Notes: generated by a model not told the origin, from the letters alone. A stretch of 64,000 bases of DNA from Macrolepiota albuminosa (GCA_027475525.1 JAMWFC010000117.1:1660183-1724182), one strand, 5' to 3'. Positions 23,700-35,309 are shown, counted from the stretch's first letter. Made by a program: numbers and translations.

Positions 23700-24535
23700 G
23701 CTTGAGCAGAGGTGATAGAACAATGTGCTAGATTATAGTGCCTCGGATGCTACCTGGCAGACAGTAAGTGTTGTAGTTTAAACAAAGATATAAAAGAAAA
23801 GATGACTAGTGCAGCGTATTGTGCCCATAGGTGGCACCATAAATGACAAAGATGAGATAGATGAGGCTAGCGCCTGACTTTGTGACAAAGTTTGAGCAAG
23901 CTAGCGCGATTTGAATGCTAAGGGTAACTTGGGTGCTCAAGAGGTTACAATTCGTTGCCTATGTACATCCAGAGTAGCTATCTTTTATACTATGCACTAT
24001 TATGTTTTTAAAATGAGTCCATTAGCGGCGCTACCAATTAGCGCCTCTTCTTGTGGTTGTAGCTAACGGCGACCTGTCAACGGCGACTGGTATGCATAGG
24101 GCAATGGCGACCAACGGCGTTATAGCCTATTGGCCACGGTGACTCTAAACTGACTTAAACTTTGTAGGAGTCTGCTCACTTTTTAGTGTAATTCCGATTG
24201 GCCAGGCCTTGGCGGGGTATGGTCAGAAAATCCTCAACAGACGCTGTGAGTTCTGCTGCCAGCGCTAAATCTAGTATCAATTTTTGATGAATAGAATGTT
24301 AGGCTAGAGTATATCCTGTTCCGTCGCTGCTGATTCTTTAGACTTCTGATTAAAGTGTCTTGTCCAATGGCAGTGCCTAATGCTAACCCCTTTATGAAAC
24401 TAATCAGGGTTTGGTCAAAGTCATGTCTCCGCCGTCATACTAGCGCCCTGAGTCCTTGGTCTCCTGATCCTCCAAGGTCAATAAATGGTATATGCTGAAG
24501 GCCTGGTCGTGGTAGTTCAGACTGATAACCAGTGC

Positions 24536-25475
24536 TGATACGACGCTGTACCAGCAGTCAGAGACACAACATGCACCAGAAGTCAAAATAAACATTTAAT
24601 CATAAGGCTGAAAACTGTAAGCCTCCTGGTAGCAGTCTCAACAAATTATATCTCCAAAAACACCCCAATAAATACACAGACAGTACAGAACAAAGGGCAG
24701 GGACCAGCTCAAGCTATCCACTCAACAATAGTCCAACCACTGTAATGAGGAGGGGAAGCATGGGGGCTGGCAGAAGTGACAAAATGGGATCAATTTGTGA
24801 TGATCTAGATCAAGATCAGATCTGACAATGCCCAATTTGACATGACTGAAAGGGGAAAGGAAAAGAAGCATGGAGGGATGTCAAAAGAAGCATGGAATGC
24901 AGGGAAGCGCTAAAAGGGGAAAGAAGGATCTATGAATGGGATTGTGCTAAATGGAGCTGAAGCAAATGGGGAAGTGGCAATCAGAGACATCCGGAGGAAT
25001 GGTGGAACAAGAAGTTGAATGGTGGAACTGGTGGCACCGAAACATGCCTCCCAAAAGGGAAATTGGACTATCAAATATGTTCTGGAGGCTGGGGAGTTGA
25101 CAACAAAAGAGTCATGTGTAGATAGTGGTCTGTGCACCAGAAAAACAGTATAAATAGCCCAAGTTTAGTAGAGAATAGACAGGCATTTGATAGGCAAAGG
25201 CTCAGTGGTTCCCAGGGAGTGAATCACCTAGGCTAGAGTTTATTGAACCTCTTCTTGGAAGTCTATTGGAAAACAAAGGCTCGGTAGTTCCCAGGGAGTG
25301 AACTGCTTAGGCTGGAGTTGACTGAGAACCTTCCACTGCCCACCAGAGTATTTGATATTCTGAGAAGCACCCAATACACCAAGTTTATCATCAAGCAACA
25401 GTGTGGATTAGAGGGAACTTTCTGAGTTACCAATAAGCCCCAGAACTACAGTAATACTTGCCACCAAGTACTACA
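24536..25475. repeat. Solo LTR of an unassigned family (about 940 bp)
   Basis: TGATACGACG...AGTACTACA (TG...CA) flanked by GTGC on both sides (24532-24535 and 25476-25479), and absent from the other C-type LTR copies. It contains TATAAATAG near 25148 and a degenerate internal direct repeat, in which GGCTC-GT-GTTCCCAGGGAGT occurs near 25200 and again near 25279. An incidental minus-strand ORF (24910-25137) shows nothing recognisable. Confidence 0.65.
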
Positions 25476-25883
25476 GTGCCTATAATTGAGCGCTAAGATC
25501 TGTGGTTTCCTGTGTCCAGGAGGATTGCTAGAGTCTCGAGTATAGCCTGTGTCCATAGACCTGTAGTGTGCCCCTTGATGCGCTCAGTCCGAGTAGAAGC
25601 CTATCACCGGAGCCAAAACCATTGGCATGGTCAGCTTGTTGATGTTTGGCCTGCACAACACGTTTGCTGGGCCTTACCATAGTATATAGACCGTTTTTCA
25701 GGGCCTCTATATTTGATTTTTTTTTTCCAAAAACTGGATTTTAGTCACATGATAGGGGAAATTTTGGTTTTTTCATTTTTACGCATATTCTACCCTACTT
25801 CCTTCCTAATTTTTTTTGCCGGGATCTAATTCCAAAAGTTACGCTTGGCCCTGATGGATCGCTTCTAAGTGTGGTGCACTGTA

Positions 25884-26700
25884 TGGCCAATTTCCCCACA
25901 AAAGTGGCAAGGGCCAGGCACAGGTGCATTAGCAGGTTGGTTAGCAGTAAGATTGGTAGTGATCATAGTTTCAATGTGTGTCATGGCAGAAGCAATGGCA
26001 GTGGTAACAGCAGCATTCAGATCTTCTTTCTTAACAAAGTCAGCAACAGGGGGTGGGATGGGAATAATACTGTTGGTTTATTCAGGAGGTGGGCTTGCCC
26101 TAGCATGTTGCATACCAACACCAGTATCCATATCCTTGAGAACCCATTTGCCAGCTTTGAAGACATTGGCAACATTATAGGGCTCTTCTGGGTGGTGTGT
26201 CAGCTGGAGGATTTCTAGGTGATGAGCAATGTGAGTCCAAAGTGAAGTCAGGATGCCCTGTTGGAATAGGTGACATTTCTCATGAATGTAAAGCTTGCCA
26301 TTTTGCAGAAGCCACCTAGTGATCTTTCAAAATTCTCGGTAATATGTAGAGAACATGCCAAGAGAATATGTGCTGTTGTCAAATGATTCCTGTATCAGTT
26401 TCTGTAACTCATTTACTGTGTATTGGGTTGCCTCTTCAGCACCAGGGTATAGCTGTATGACTGCTGTTTTCCAACCCTCATACGAGGCATCTTGGGCTTG
26501 AGCCGGTTGTGTGCCAGGAACAAATGCAGCAAACTTGAGAAGGCCTGTCCATGTCTCTGCCATGTCGTAAGATACATATCTTGCTGTGTATTCCTTCATC
26601 TGCATGTGGTCAGTAACTCCACAATCCCAAGATAAATACTCTAATTTTTTAATCCCATTTAGGTGCCAAGAAGTGGTTGCACAGCAGCATGTGCTGAGTG
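25884..26700 (-). pseudogene. Ty3/gypsy gag of copy A, N-terminal part
   Basis: Continuation of the gag at 10027-11416 on the far side of the nested insertions; matches 21515-22350 of element B. The ORF 26327-26770 keeps YTARYVSYDMAETWTGL and IQLYPGAEEATQYTVNELQ. The similarity stops near 26700, so the gag start, leader and 5' LTR of A are missing: copy A is 5'-truncated and ends about 240 bp upstream of the ABC-F gene. Confidence 0.8.
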
Positions 26701-26942
26701 GTAGAATGGAATTGAGCCTATTGACAGCAACAACAGTCCAGTCCCTCATAGCGGCCGGAACAACCAACAAACGATACCAGAGCCCACTCTCGCAAGCGGG
26801 GGTGGGGTGGTGATGGTTGTTCCATTTTAGGCCAAACGTGTTAGAGGTTCGGTTTGTATCTCAATCTGTATCCTCAAATAACTTTAGCAATGACTCGAGC
26901 TCATTTGCATTTCCTTGTGCCTCCATTGACACACAGTGCCAA
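26701..26942 (+). promoter_or_regulatory. Short upstream region of the ABC-F gene
   Basis: The only non-transposon sequence between truncated copy A and the ATG at 26943. CpG content is higher than in the neighbouring old retroelement. No TATA box or other clear site seen. Confidence 0.35.
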
Positions 26943-29750
26943 ATGCCACCTAAAGATAACAGGAAGAAGTATTCCGAGGGTGTCGTTGTCACTGCCCAGC
27001 AGAGTAGGTTTCATGTAGACGCTGTTGATGCCCCCACGACAAAAGAGGTATTGTGTGATACCATCCCACTTCTTCCACCTCATCCATTCCGTAAATACCT
27101 AGATCGATGTCAAAGATCTCACTTTGTCTGTCTGTGGTTTGGACCTCCTTTCTCATGCAAGCTTCACCCTCCGACAGAACAAACACTATGTACTGGTTGG
27201 TCGCATCGGGACGGGTAAATCAACCCTAATTCGTGCCTTAGCGGAGGGCCTTATACCTGGTGTCTCACGGAGTCTACACATGCTTCTTCTAGGCCAGACG
27301 GACTTCGTCAATGGCCGCAATCTCGATGAGGGCCTTACTGCTTTGCGATTTGAAGATAGTACCGTCCTAGATTATGTCGTGCGGAGTGATGCAAGACGGG
27401 GGCGCGCTCTTGCTGAAGCCAAACGTACGTATGCCGAGGCGCTAGTTCTTCATCCTTTTCACAAGCGTGAGTAGATCTATCAGAGGCCCTGGAAAATACC
27501 AAAGATCCCCTCGCAGTCATTGGCGCGATTCGTAAGGTTAAGCACGAGCGCCATGCTCGCGCATACGACGAAATGGTCAAGGTTGCAGCACGGCGAAGTG
27601 GCGCGCGTGGTGTAAAAGCACGCAAGGATCTCATCGCCGCAGAAAAGCGGGTCGTGGCTTCTGCGGCCTTACTTCACTTCAGCAAACCAGGAGCGAATTA
27701 GATGCAATGACCATGCATGAAGAGACGCGTGAGGCTGTGGACACTCTCGCGGACATGCATATGTCCCTTGACGCAATGGATTCGGCGAGTGCAGAGGCGC
27801 GTGCGCGCAGCATACTTTATGGTCTTGGCTTCTCACCCGAGAATATCTTGAGACCGTATATGACGCTATCTGGTGGTTGGCGTACACGATGCGCTCTTGC
27901 GAGCGCACTTCTCCAAGAGGCTGATAGCCTCCTTCTGGATGAGTGTACGAATTTTCTGGATCTGCCTGCAATTGTTTGGCTGCAGGACTATGTGCAGTCT
28001 CTCACTGAGACCACTGTGGTCGTCATGTGAGTCTTCCAATGCATCCAGCTGTGGGAGGTCCTGAACCCTTTCTACAAAACAGCACCCACGACCACGACTT
28101 CGCAGACGCTGTTGCCGAGGAGCTAATCGTCTTGCGCGAGCACAAACTTGAATATTTCAAAGGAAATCTCTCTCTCTACGAGGCAGAGAGGCGTGCCAAA
28201 ACGAAATATCTCACTCGCATACAAGCCGCTCTTGACAAAAAGACCAAACATATGGAATCGTCCATTGCGTCCGCACTCAGCGCCGCCAAGCGCACCGGTG
28301 ACGACAAGAAGCTTAAACAGGTCGCTTCACGGAGAAAAAAAGTCGAAGAACGATCTGGTCTCGAAGTCTGTTGGAAATGGAATCCGTTATCTAGATAACA
28401 CGCGTATGCGTAAGTAATATTCCTCAGTCGCGTATAAATGACTGTATTGTTTGTACCTAGATAACACGCGTATGCGTAAGTAATATTCTAGGTAGTTTAG
28501 GTTAGTTATTTCAATGGATAAGGTATCTAATGTGACGCACCCTCAGTCGCGTATAAATGACTGAGGGTGCATAGCTATGGGTGGTGATATATATACTGTG
28601 GGATGGACAAAGCAGGCGTTCGTACAAAGCAGACGTTTTGTGTGGTGGCCACATGTGGCCTTCTGTGCTCGTGGTACTTCACATTAGTCACATTCGTGAT
28701 GTCATATGTGATGTCCCAACAAAGTCGGGCTCAAAGGCGGCCGATTTAAACTCAACCGAGATTTGGGAGGTCACCATCTCACGAACCGCGCAGAAATAGA
28801 AATTCCGGTCATAGATCCCCTCGCCAAGATTTCAATACCAAGCGAACCACCTCATTTGCGGTTCCCTGGTGCTCTAGTGGCATTGGAAAAGGTATCGTTT
28901 TGGTATCCAGGCGCGAAGACGATGACAATTGTGAATGTGGACCTTGTGATACATCCTGGAGAGCGCGTCGGTCTCGCAGGATTTAATGGGAGTGGCAAGT
29001 CTACACTTGTGGGGTCGGCCACAGGGAGGTTGAAACCTAACAAGGGCAATGTCACGCATCATACGAGAGCGAGGATTCAATGTTTCTCGCAGCATTCAGT
29101 TGAGGAACTGGAGGAAAAGGGGAAAGCTGATGAAGAGCACGGCGATAAAAGATTTGATGAATGTCAGTGCAGGAGAGCTGTCCGAACAGGAAGCGCGGGC
29201 GCTCCTTAGTGGCCTAGGGTTGTCTGGAAAGATTGCGAGTGCTGTTTCGGTCGCAGCATTGTCAGGCGGACAAAAGGTTTGCAATGTAGCGAGAAGATCT
29301 GCATCGTATCTCTGATGAGTTGAATAGGTCAGACTGGCACTTGCAAAGCTCATCTACTCGTCGCCACATCTTCTGGTGCTGGATGAGGTGACTACACATT
29401 TATACGCGGACACGGTTTTAGCGCTCACTGACACTCTCCAAGAGTACCAAGGCGCACTACTGGTTATCACTCATGACAGGTGTGTTTCATTGAGGCTTGC
29501 CCTGGCGGATGACTTATGGGTACTTAGATTCTTTATGAGATGTCTGGTCGAAGGAGAGTCTCCCTACGAAGAAGCTGGAGAGAGTTATGGGGAAGAGGAA
29601 GAAAAGGAAGCCCGCAGGCAATGGCAGTCCAAGCCTGGAGTCGTGTATCACTTGGTTAATGGAGAGCTAAAAGCACTAGATGGTGGTATGCGGAATTATG
29701 AGTCGATTGCTGCGAAAACGAGTAAAAAGTGGGAGTCCTCCGATAGATAA
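26943..29750 (+). CDS. ABC-F family ATPase gene, two apparent frameshifts
   Basis: Starts MPPKDNRKKYSEG and encodes a soluble twin-cassette ABC protein without membrane segments; ABC-F proteins act on ribosomes. Cassette 1: Walker A GRIGTGKST (about 27210), signature LSGGWRTR, Walker B LLLDECTNFLD. Cassette 2: Walker A GFNGSGKST (about 28985), signature LSGGQK, Walker B LLVLDEVTTHLY. Clean introns can be placed at about 27048-27102, 27425-27478, 28029-28081, 29276-29328 and 29479-29530. Problems: a shift near 27670 (could be a 35-nt intron), a +1 shift near 29132 with no intron solution, a 335-bp interruption at 28372-28706, and unusual residues (DEC for DEP, HLY for HLD) in both Walker B regions. 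It may be a decaying gene, or carry sequence errors. Confidence 0.8.
28372..28706. repeat. Repeat-bearing insertion or long intron in the ABC-F gene
   Basis: Interrupts coding sequence between ...RSGLEV and ...GLKGGRFKLNRD. It contains a 32-bp direct repeat (CTAGATAACACGCGTATGCG... at 28391 and 28457), two copies of CCTCAGTCGCGTATAAATGA (28422 and 28541), and a hairpin with arms CACCCTCAGTC and GACTGAGGGTG (about 28539-28571). GTTGGA at its left and CAAAG at its right would allow it to be spliced. It looks like a small foldback element inside an intron. Confidence 0.5.
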
Positions 29751-29790
29751 GATCTGTAGTCAATCTAATCAATTCTGGTTATTGACTATC

Positions 29791-31150
29791 ATGGTCGCTA
29801 TCCGACTACGCCATCCTTCTGGCGTGTCTACCATACAAGTCACCCTAGACCGTGGCGACTTCACTGTCCAAGATCTCCAACAGGAGATTTATGCTGTCAC
29901 ACAGATCCTCCCTTCGCGGCAAAGCCGTGAGTGAACCTCATTTGCGACCAGATTCACTGATGTAAACACGGAAAACATGATGTGATCCATCAAGTGAAAG
30001 TCGGATATCCACCACAATCGCTGACTTTGATACCAGAGCTTCCAATAGAGAGTCTTGGGCTCAAGGCAGGAGAGCAGATTATCGTCGCTGAGCTACCAGA
30101 AATCGCCGCATCCTCAAGGCCATCCTCACCAATTGTGAATCGGGGTACAGAAGATTCCCATCCGCCCATTGGTTCCAGCTCATCAGGATCCTCGGAAACT
30201 TCGCCTCCTCTGTTCCTTACTCGCCGTCCTCCACAATCTAGCGGCCCCGACTACGTTCAGATGGATGGTGGTGTCCTAATGCACAGAGTACGCGTAATCA
30301 GAGTTTATTGCGGAATCTCTTCTGATCGTTCCACAATCAGGTCGTACCAGATGACAACTCTTGTCTCTTCTCTGCTGTGGCATTATTGTTCGAGCAGAGC
30401 ATCGACAAAGCTCCTGAGATGCGGAAGAGTACGTCACGCGCGTCAGAGTGTAATGTTGGTACACTGGAGCTGACTCGCGTGGGTAGTCGTTGCGGAAGCC
30501 ATCCAAAGAAGCCCGTCAACTTATAATGAGGCCATCCTTGGGTACGTGCGTTCTATCTCGGAAAGTCCTCTCTAACAATGCCATTAGGATGCCACCTGAA
30601 AAATATACTGCAACAATCCTCAAGCCAACAACTTGGGGCGGCGCAATTGAGCTCACAATCCTTGCTACGCACTATAGCACAGAGATTGCAAGCGTAGACG
30701 TTGAGACAGGCAGGATAGATCAGTTCTCTCCCCAAAATGATTTATCGAGTGGCCTGCGCTGCATCCTTCTTTATTCTGGTATCCACTACGATGCGGCGAC
30801 TTTGGCTCCGACGCCTGATGCACCGGGAGAGTGGCACCAGACCCTGTTTCCAGCTGTACGTTTTTCTATTTTCAGGACGTCTTTCGAGCTCCGATGGCTA
30901 TAGGGTGCCCTGGATAATCAAGACCCTGTGATGATTGCAGCAGGGAAATTGGCAGATATCCTGCGAGCCAAGAAAGCATATACCAATACTTCGACGTTCG
31001 ACCTGAAGTGCGATGTATGCCCTTACTAACTTTTTTTTCGAAAGCCTGATGTTGACTGCCTGGCAGACTTGCGGTAAAGGGTTGAAGGGCGAGAAAGACG
31101 CTCGTGTTCATGCAGAACAGACGGGGCATGTCCGTTTTGGAGAATACTAA
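29791..31150 (+). CDS. OTU1: OTU1/YOD1-type deubiquitinase
   Basis: Six introns with consensus sites give one open frame from ATG 29791 to TAA 31148-31150. N-terminus: ubiquitin-like/UBX-type fold (MVAIRLRHPSGVSTIQV...), a serine/proline linker, then the OTU domain with PDDNSCLFSA (catalytic Cys), the block LKPTTWGGAIELTILA, and YSGIHYDA (catalytic His). C-terminus: C2H2 zinc finger CDTCGKGLKGEKDARVHAEQTGH. This is the OTU1 domain order; in yeast and animals the enzyme works with Cdc48/p97 to trim ubiquitin chains in ER-associated degradation. The start lies 40 bp after the ABC-F stop, on the same strand. All expected motifs are present and I see no damage, so it should be functional. Confidence 0.9.
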
Positions 31151-31599
31151 ACATTTCTACGAATTCTGTCAAAAAGCATCATACTGTACGTTCAAAATTA
31201 ACGTCTTTTATTTCTTCGCAATGAATTTATCGATTTCGCGTTAGTTCCGGGTGAGACCCAAAAACTTAATGAATATTGATAATTCTCTAAAATAGAAAGG
31301 AAAAACAACCACAATGATCTATTCATCCTAAGTACGTATACGGTGTCTGTATGATGAGCGAGATGGCTGGCCTGTCCGTCGGGAGATCCGAGCGACGGAA
31401 AGGGTGTGGTCTTTGAATGAGGGTGGCTGTGCTGTCACGAGAATTCCCTTTTGCTTCGTGACACACCCTCAGTAGTTTCGTTGCGCGCTAGTACCGGGCA
31501 AGCCGACAACAGGAAAATTTTTTACTCATTCTAAGTAGCGTCTTGGGGGAAAGAAAAGATCATCGAGTTATTCACGCTTACTTTGAAGACTGGAAAATC
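31151..31599. other. Intergenic region after OTU1
   Basis: No ORF or repeat that I can assign. AT-rich 3' flank of OTU1, then CpG-containing single-copy-looking DNA with ACACCCTCAGTAG at about 31463, a motif shared with the ABC-F insertion and with the copia LTR. Confidence 0.4.
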
Positions 31600-32510
31600 A
31601 TGATTACACTCACTGTTGACCCTAACTCGGAGACTGCTCCAGACTTTTCGAAAGAAGAACACAGCTTCACTAGAGAAGCCGTGATGCGCAGTAGGAATGG
31701 GCTGAGTAATGAATAAGCAGCAGAGATCTTGTCAAACCTTTGGAGGGAAGGTTTGGAACACAGGAAAGCAGTCTGGGAAGCAGAACGTGAGGAAAGAGAA
31801 GCGGATGCGAGAAGGAGGCAACAGACGAGAGGAGAAGCTCAAAGAATCCAAGACGAGGCGAATTCTCCACAACCCACTTTGTCAAGGGGACACTCTCCTC
31901 CAAGCGAAGAGGAAGGCCCCAATCTCATTGTCGGTAAGCCGGTTCCGGAGGTAATTGAGTATCCCCCGGCACGCTTCGCTATCAAAAAGCTGAGGGAGCG
32001 GGAGTACATCGAGCTAAGTTATTTTATGCCTGAAGGTCGCGCTGAAGCCGCCAAAAGTGAATCAGTAGCTGCGAACGACATGTTTACCCTGGCAAAAGAA
32101 GACGACATCTTAGCCTTAAAACCCGCGATAAACTTTAAAGCGAAAGGGAAAGCGACCCAGGATGAAGAGCTGTCTTTGGATCAACTTGACATTGCGTCGA
32201 CCAATTTCCTGGAGCACATAGTCCAGGAAAAGTGGCTGACAACATGGTCGATGTGATGCATACCTTCTTTTTCCACCTAACTAATCATAAACTGCGGAAT
32301 GAAGGGACTGATGGTCTCAAAGTACTGATCTTGTACCAAGCTCGAGTCCGATGTGAGTGGCATCATCAGATTAAGAACCTGCCTCGTGATGGTATCTTCG
32401 ACGTTGGTCTAATAGACGACCAAGCATTAAGGACACTCAAAGACCAAGTGTATGACACCAAGAGAAGCACCCTCGTTGCAGGTAAGCATCCACAAATCTC
32501 TTTGGCCTAG
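31600..32510 (+). pseudogene. Gag-like N-terminal part of a basidiomycete retroelement
   Basis: Frame from ATG 31600 (MITLTVDPNSETAPDF), stop TAA at about 31712, then open again through the coiled coil EREEREADARRRQQ and the block ARFAIKKLREREYIELSYF, with LAKEDDILALKPA and FLEHI; after a shift it continues 32232-32510 (LRNEG, LILYQARVRCEWHHQIK). This layout resembles the N-terminal part of Agaricomycete proteins that carry a zinc-knuckle region and reverse transcriptase, which fits the next feature. Assignment rests on memory of such proteins. Base composition is less CpG-depleted than the RT piece that follows, so the two may come from different copies. Confidence 0.5.
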
Positions 32511-33089
32511 AGTAACTAATGAGTTGCTAGATTCTAATTCTCATTATCTGAACCTTCACGCTACTCATTCTGCATGTTTCACTCAAACTGCCATGACACG
32601 CCACTCTCAGGCAACCCCGTCATGTAATGCATAATGATGACACTCTCGTCCGCTTTAATGAACCACGTCACTTGGTGCATGCATGCATTAATACCTGGCA
32701 TATGACGTCCTTATGTCTGTCTTTGCTTTATTTCACGGGGCTCCGATTTTATTGATTCAGTTCTCCTTGCTCTATCAGCGTCAATTACACCTAATGTGGG
32801 TGTCTCCAGGGCTCACTGTGTCACATTGCATTGCTTTATGCATATGCGCAATAACCCGTGCCATAACTCCCTTAAACAAAATCTTTACGAAATCTCCTCG
32901 TCTGGCATAAATCATGCAGAACTGAGCATGCTCAAGAGTGCTGTAATGGCAGCCTCTAGCTTTCAGAAAGGGAAGAGAAAATGGTTCCCATCTCCAGACT
33001 GGTTTCCAAGAGTGCAAAAAAACCAAAAGAGGCAGCGAGCTTTTTCCTTCCTGCACAGGATCCATGACTGAATTGGCCAATTTGGCCAA

Positions 33090-34020
33090 TGCAGCCTGTG
33101 CAGTGTGCCTTGGTTGTCATACACATGACATTTGGAACTGCTCAGCGTGAGATTTGTGGAATGGCCAGAAATCTTTTATCAGGAGAAACAAGCACAACTG
33201 TCTCATCAATCTTGAAGGAAAGGAGCTGTGTACAGACTGGCAGAAGCTGCACAGATGCCGAGTCATGTCTCATGAGCACAAACATGATTGCTCAGGATGC
33301 AGCAAAAAGAATGATGGTGCTCAAAAACGCCCTCTCATGCAATCAATTTAAGTTTGCATCCCCTTACAAATGTGGTGCCTGGGATAAACAACTTTAGAAA
33401 ACAGGTCTGTCAGAACATTTCCCAAACCTGGCACATGATCTGGAGTTTGGCATGGATGCTGAAATTCCACCAATCACATGTATCTTCACCCCTGACAACA
33501 AAGAGTCTGTGGATGCACTGGCACAAGAATTTGATAAGATTTTGGAGGAGGAGTTCATCAAGGGGCATTACCTCAGACCTTTCACAAAGGAACAGGTGGA
33601 AGAAGTCCTTGGTCCATTCCAAACCTTGCCACTCAGCATTATACCCAAGCCAAATAAGCCTGAAAAATTCTAACTCATACAGAACTTATCCTTCCCATAC
33701 TCCAAATCTAGCCATGCAGACACCAGATCCATCAACAGCCATATTGATTCTGCACTGTTCCCTTGCATCTGAGGCACATTCAAAGCAATTTACTCTCTCA
33801 TTGCAAGACTTCCCCTCAGGTCACAAGCAGCAGTGCGGGATGTCAAAGAAGCATACAGGACCATTCTAATCAAGCCCTCCCAATGGCCAGGGATTGTTGT
33901 TTGACTCCATGGGCAGAACAGCTATGCTATTGATATGGTGGACTGTTTTGGTTTGGGGTCTGGCTGTGGCTGTTATGGCCAAGTGGGACACAGAGGCACA
34001 GATTATCAGAGGATATTGTA
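33090..34020 (+). pseudogene. Degenerate retroelement: Cys/His-rich region and reverse transcriptase start
   Basis: Around 33101-33320 the frame reads a Cys/His-rich block (CALGCHTHDIWNC, then CTDWQKLHRC and HDCSGC) typical of this element type. From 33400: ITCIFTPDN, YLRPFTKEQVEEVLGPFQ, PLSIIPKPNKPEKF then TAA where FRVIQN would be expected, LSFPYSKSS, and RSQAAVRDVKEAYRT. These are the N-terminal blocks of a reverse transcriptase. Several stops, no catalytic box reached: the copy ends at 34032 where a solo LTR begins. I cannot decide whether the family is DIRS-like. The interval 32511-33089 has no recognisable coding content. Confidence 0.6.
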
Positions 34021-34032
34021 ACAAAGTTACGT

Positions 34033-35090
34033 TGATAGGCTTCTACTCGGACTGAGCGCATCAAGGGACATTATAGGCCAACCAACACTTGACGTACTGA
34101 GGACTCTAGCGACCAGTTGGGAATATAGAGCAGCCCTAGCTCTGGCAACCTACTACAGGATTTAGACATTTATCCTAACCACTAGCTACCAAGCCTTCAG
34201 CACACTCCATTCACCTATCCCAAGGACGAAGGAGGCTCATAACGTATAGCGCTAACACGATGGCAGAAGAGGACTCTAACTAAACCCCGATCACTTCCAG
34301 AAGGAGCCAGCAGCAGGCGCTGCCATTTGACGAGGCACTTCAATCAGAAGTCTAAAAGGATCAATGACGGCGGCACTGGATATACTTAAATCTGACATCT
34401 GGACCTGTCAGGAACTAATACAATGTGTAGCGCTGACATTAGCGCTCACGGCGTCTGTCGAGGATTTTCTGACCATACCTGAAACAGCCTGGCCAATTGG
34501 AGTTATAATAAAAGTGAGCAGACTCATGCAATTCTAAGCCAATATAGAGTCGCCGCTGGTCGCCGTGGGTCAGAACGCCGTTGGTCGCCGTCATCCATGT
34601 GCAAAAGGTCGCCGTTAGAGAAAACCATGAGGAGAGGCGCTAGGAGGTAGCGCCACAGATGGACTGGTATCTTGGCAAACACGGTAGCGCATAGTATATA
34701 AAATAGCTACTTTACATGTATATAACAACAAATCGTAACCCCTTGCATACGGACAGTTACACTTAGCATTCCAATCACACTAGCTTCCTTTGACTTTGTT
34801 ACTAAGTCGGGCGCTAGCCTTGTCTATCTCGTCTTCATCATTTACAGTGCCACCTACGGGCACAATACGCTGTGCTACTCATCTTTTCTTCAATATCTCT
34901 GTCTAAACTACGACGCTTACCGTCTGCCAGGTAGCCCCCAAAGCGCTATAATCTAGCGCATCGTTTTACCACCTCCACTCGAGCACACTGGGACCCTGTC
35001 AGGACTCCTCACAACTACGCATGCCAAGCGCTGGAGATAGTGTTGTACTGCGTATACATCCAGCACACCCAACCACAGTTGGCGTCATCA
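34033..35090 (-). repeat. Solo LTR of the copy-C type, 4-bp target duplication
   Basis: TGATAGGCTTC...GGCGTCATCA, the reverse complement of the LTR at 36748-37817, but with many more CpG sites kept, so it is younger. Flanked by ACGT on both sides (34029-34032 and 35091-35094). Confidence 0.85.
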
Positions 35091-35097
35091 ACGTTTG

Positions 35098-35309
35098 TGT
35101 GAGAGCTTAAAGTTCACACTGCACAGAATCAGACCAGTCCAGTCTATTGACTATGTAGTATCAACATAAAAATAAGCTGCTTTATAAGCAGCAAGTAAGT
35201 ACATATTTATATAAATGTAAATAAAATTATATTATAATAAATATAATATAATTTTAGCCATGTCTACTAACTAGAAAGCTATGTGGCTATGGCCACATAG
35301 CACACTACA
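35098..35309 (-). repeat. 3' LTR of a second accessory-ORF element
   Basis: Inverse orientation copy of 1315-1529: same ends, same AT-rich palindrome, same GCTGCTT hairpin. The bases to its right give the same tract (CTGATTGGGGAGT on the minus strand). Confidence 0.8.

Larger units (their letters stand above)
11873..25606 (+). repeat. Solo LTR of the copy-C type, split by element B and another LTR
   Basis: The ends TGATGATGCCAACTG (11873) and GAAGCCTATCA (25606) match the C-type LTRs at 36748-37817 and 34033-35090. Flanks CTGG and CCGG are probably a 4-bp target duplication with one CpG-type change. The LTR is interrupted at 11983-23699 by element B and at 24536-25475 by a further solo LTR. 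After removal of both its length is close to the ~1060-1070 bp of the other copies. Confidence 0.75.
11417..25881. mobile_element. Short DNA transposon with CAGTGCA termini, enlarged by nested LTR elements
   Basis: Left end CAGTGCATCACGCT, right end reads AGTGTGGTGCACTG, i.e. imperfect terminal inverted repeats CAGTGCAYCACRCT. It is flanked by TA on both sides (11415-11416 and 25882-25883), and the flanking gag sequence of copy A becomes continuous when the element is removed. TA duplication and CAGT-type ends fit the Tc1/mariner group in the broad sense. Without the nested insertions it is only about 730 bp (11417-11872 plus 25607-25881), with no transposase recognised, so it was probably non-autonomous. 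Both ends contain a similar direct motif, AAAAACTGGATTTAG. A short minus-strand ORF (start 11942 in the solo LTR, end 11688) is probably fortuitous. Confidence 0.65.

Noticed and set aside
24900..25140. Minus-strand ORF in the nested solo LTR as a gene
   Set aside because: It lies within a TG...CA element with a target duplication and has no homologue elsewhere in the window.
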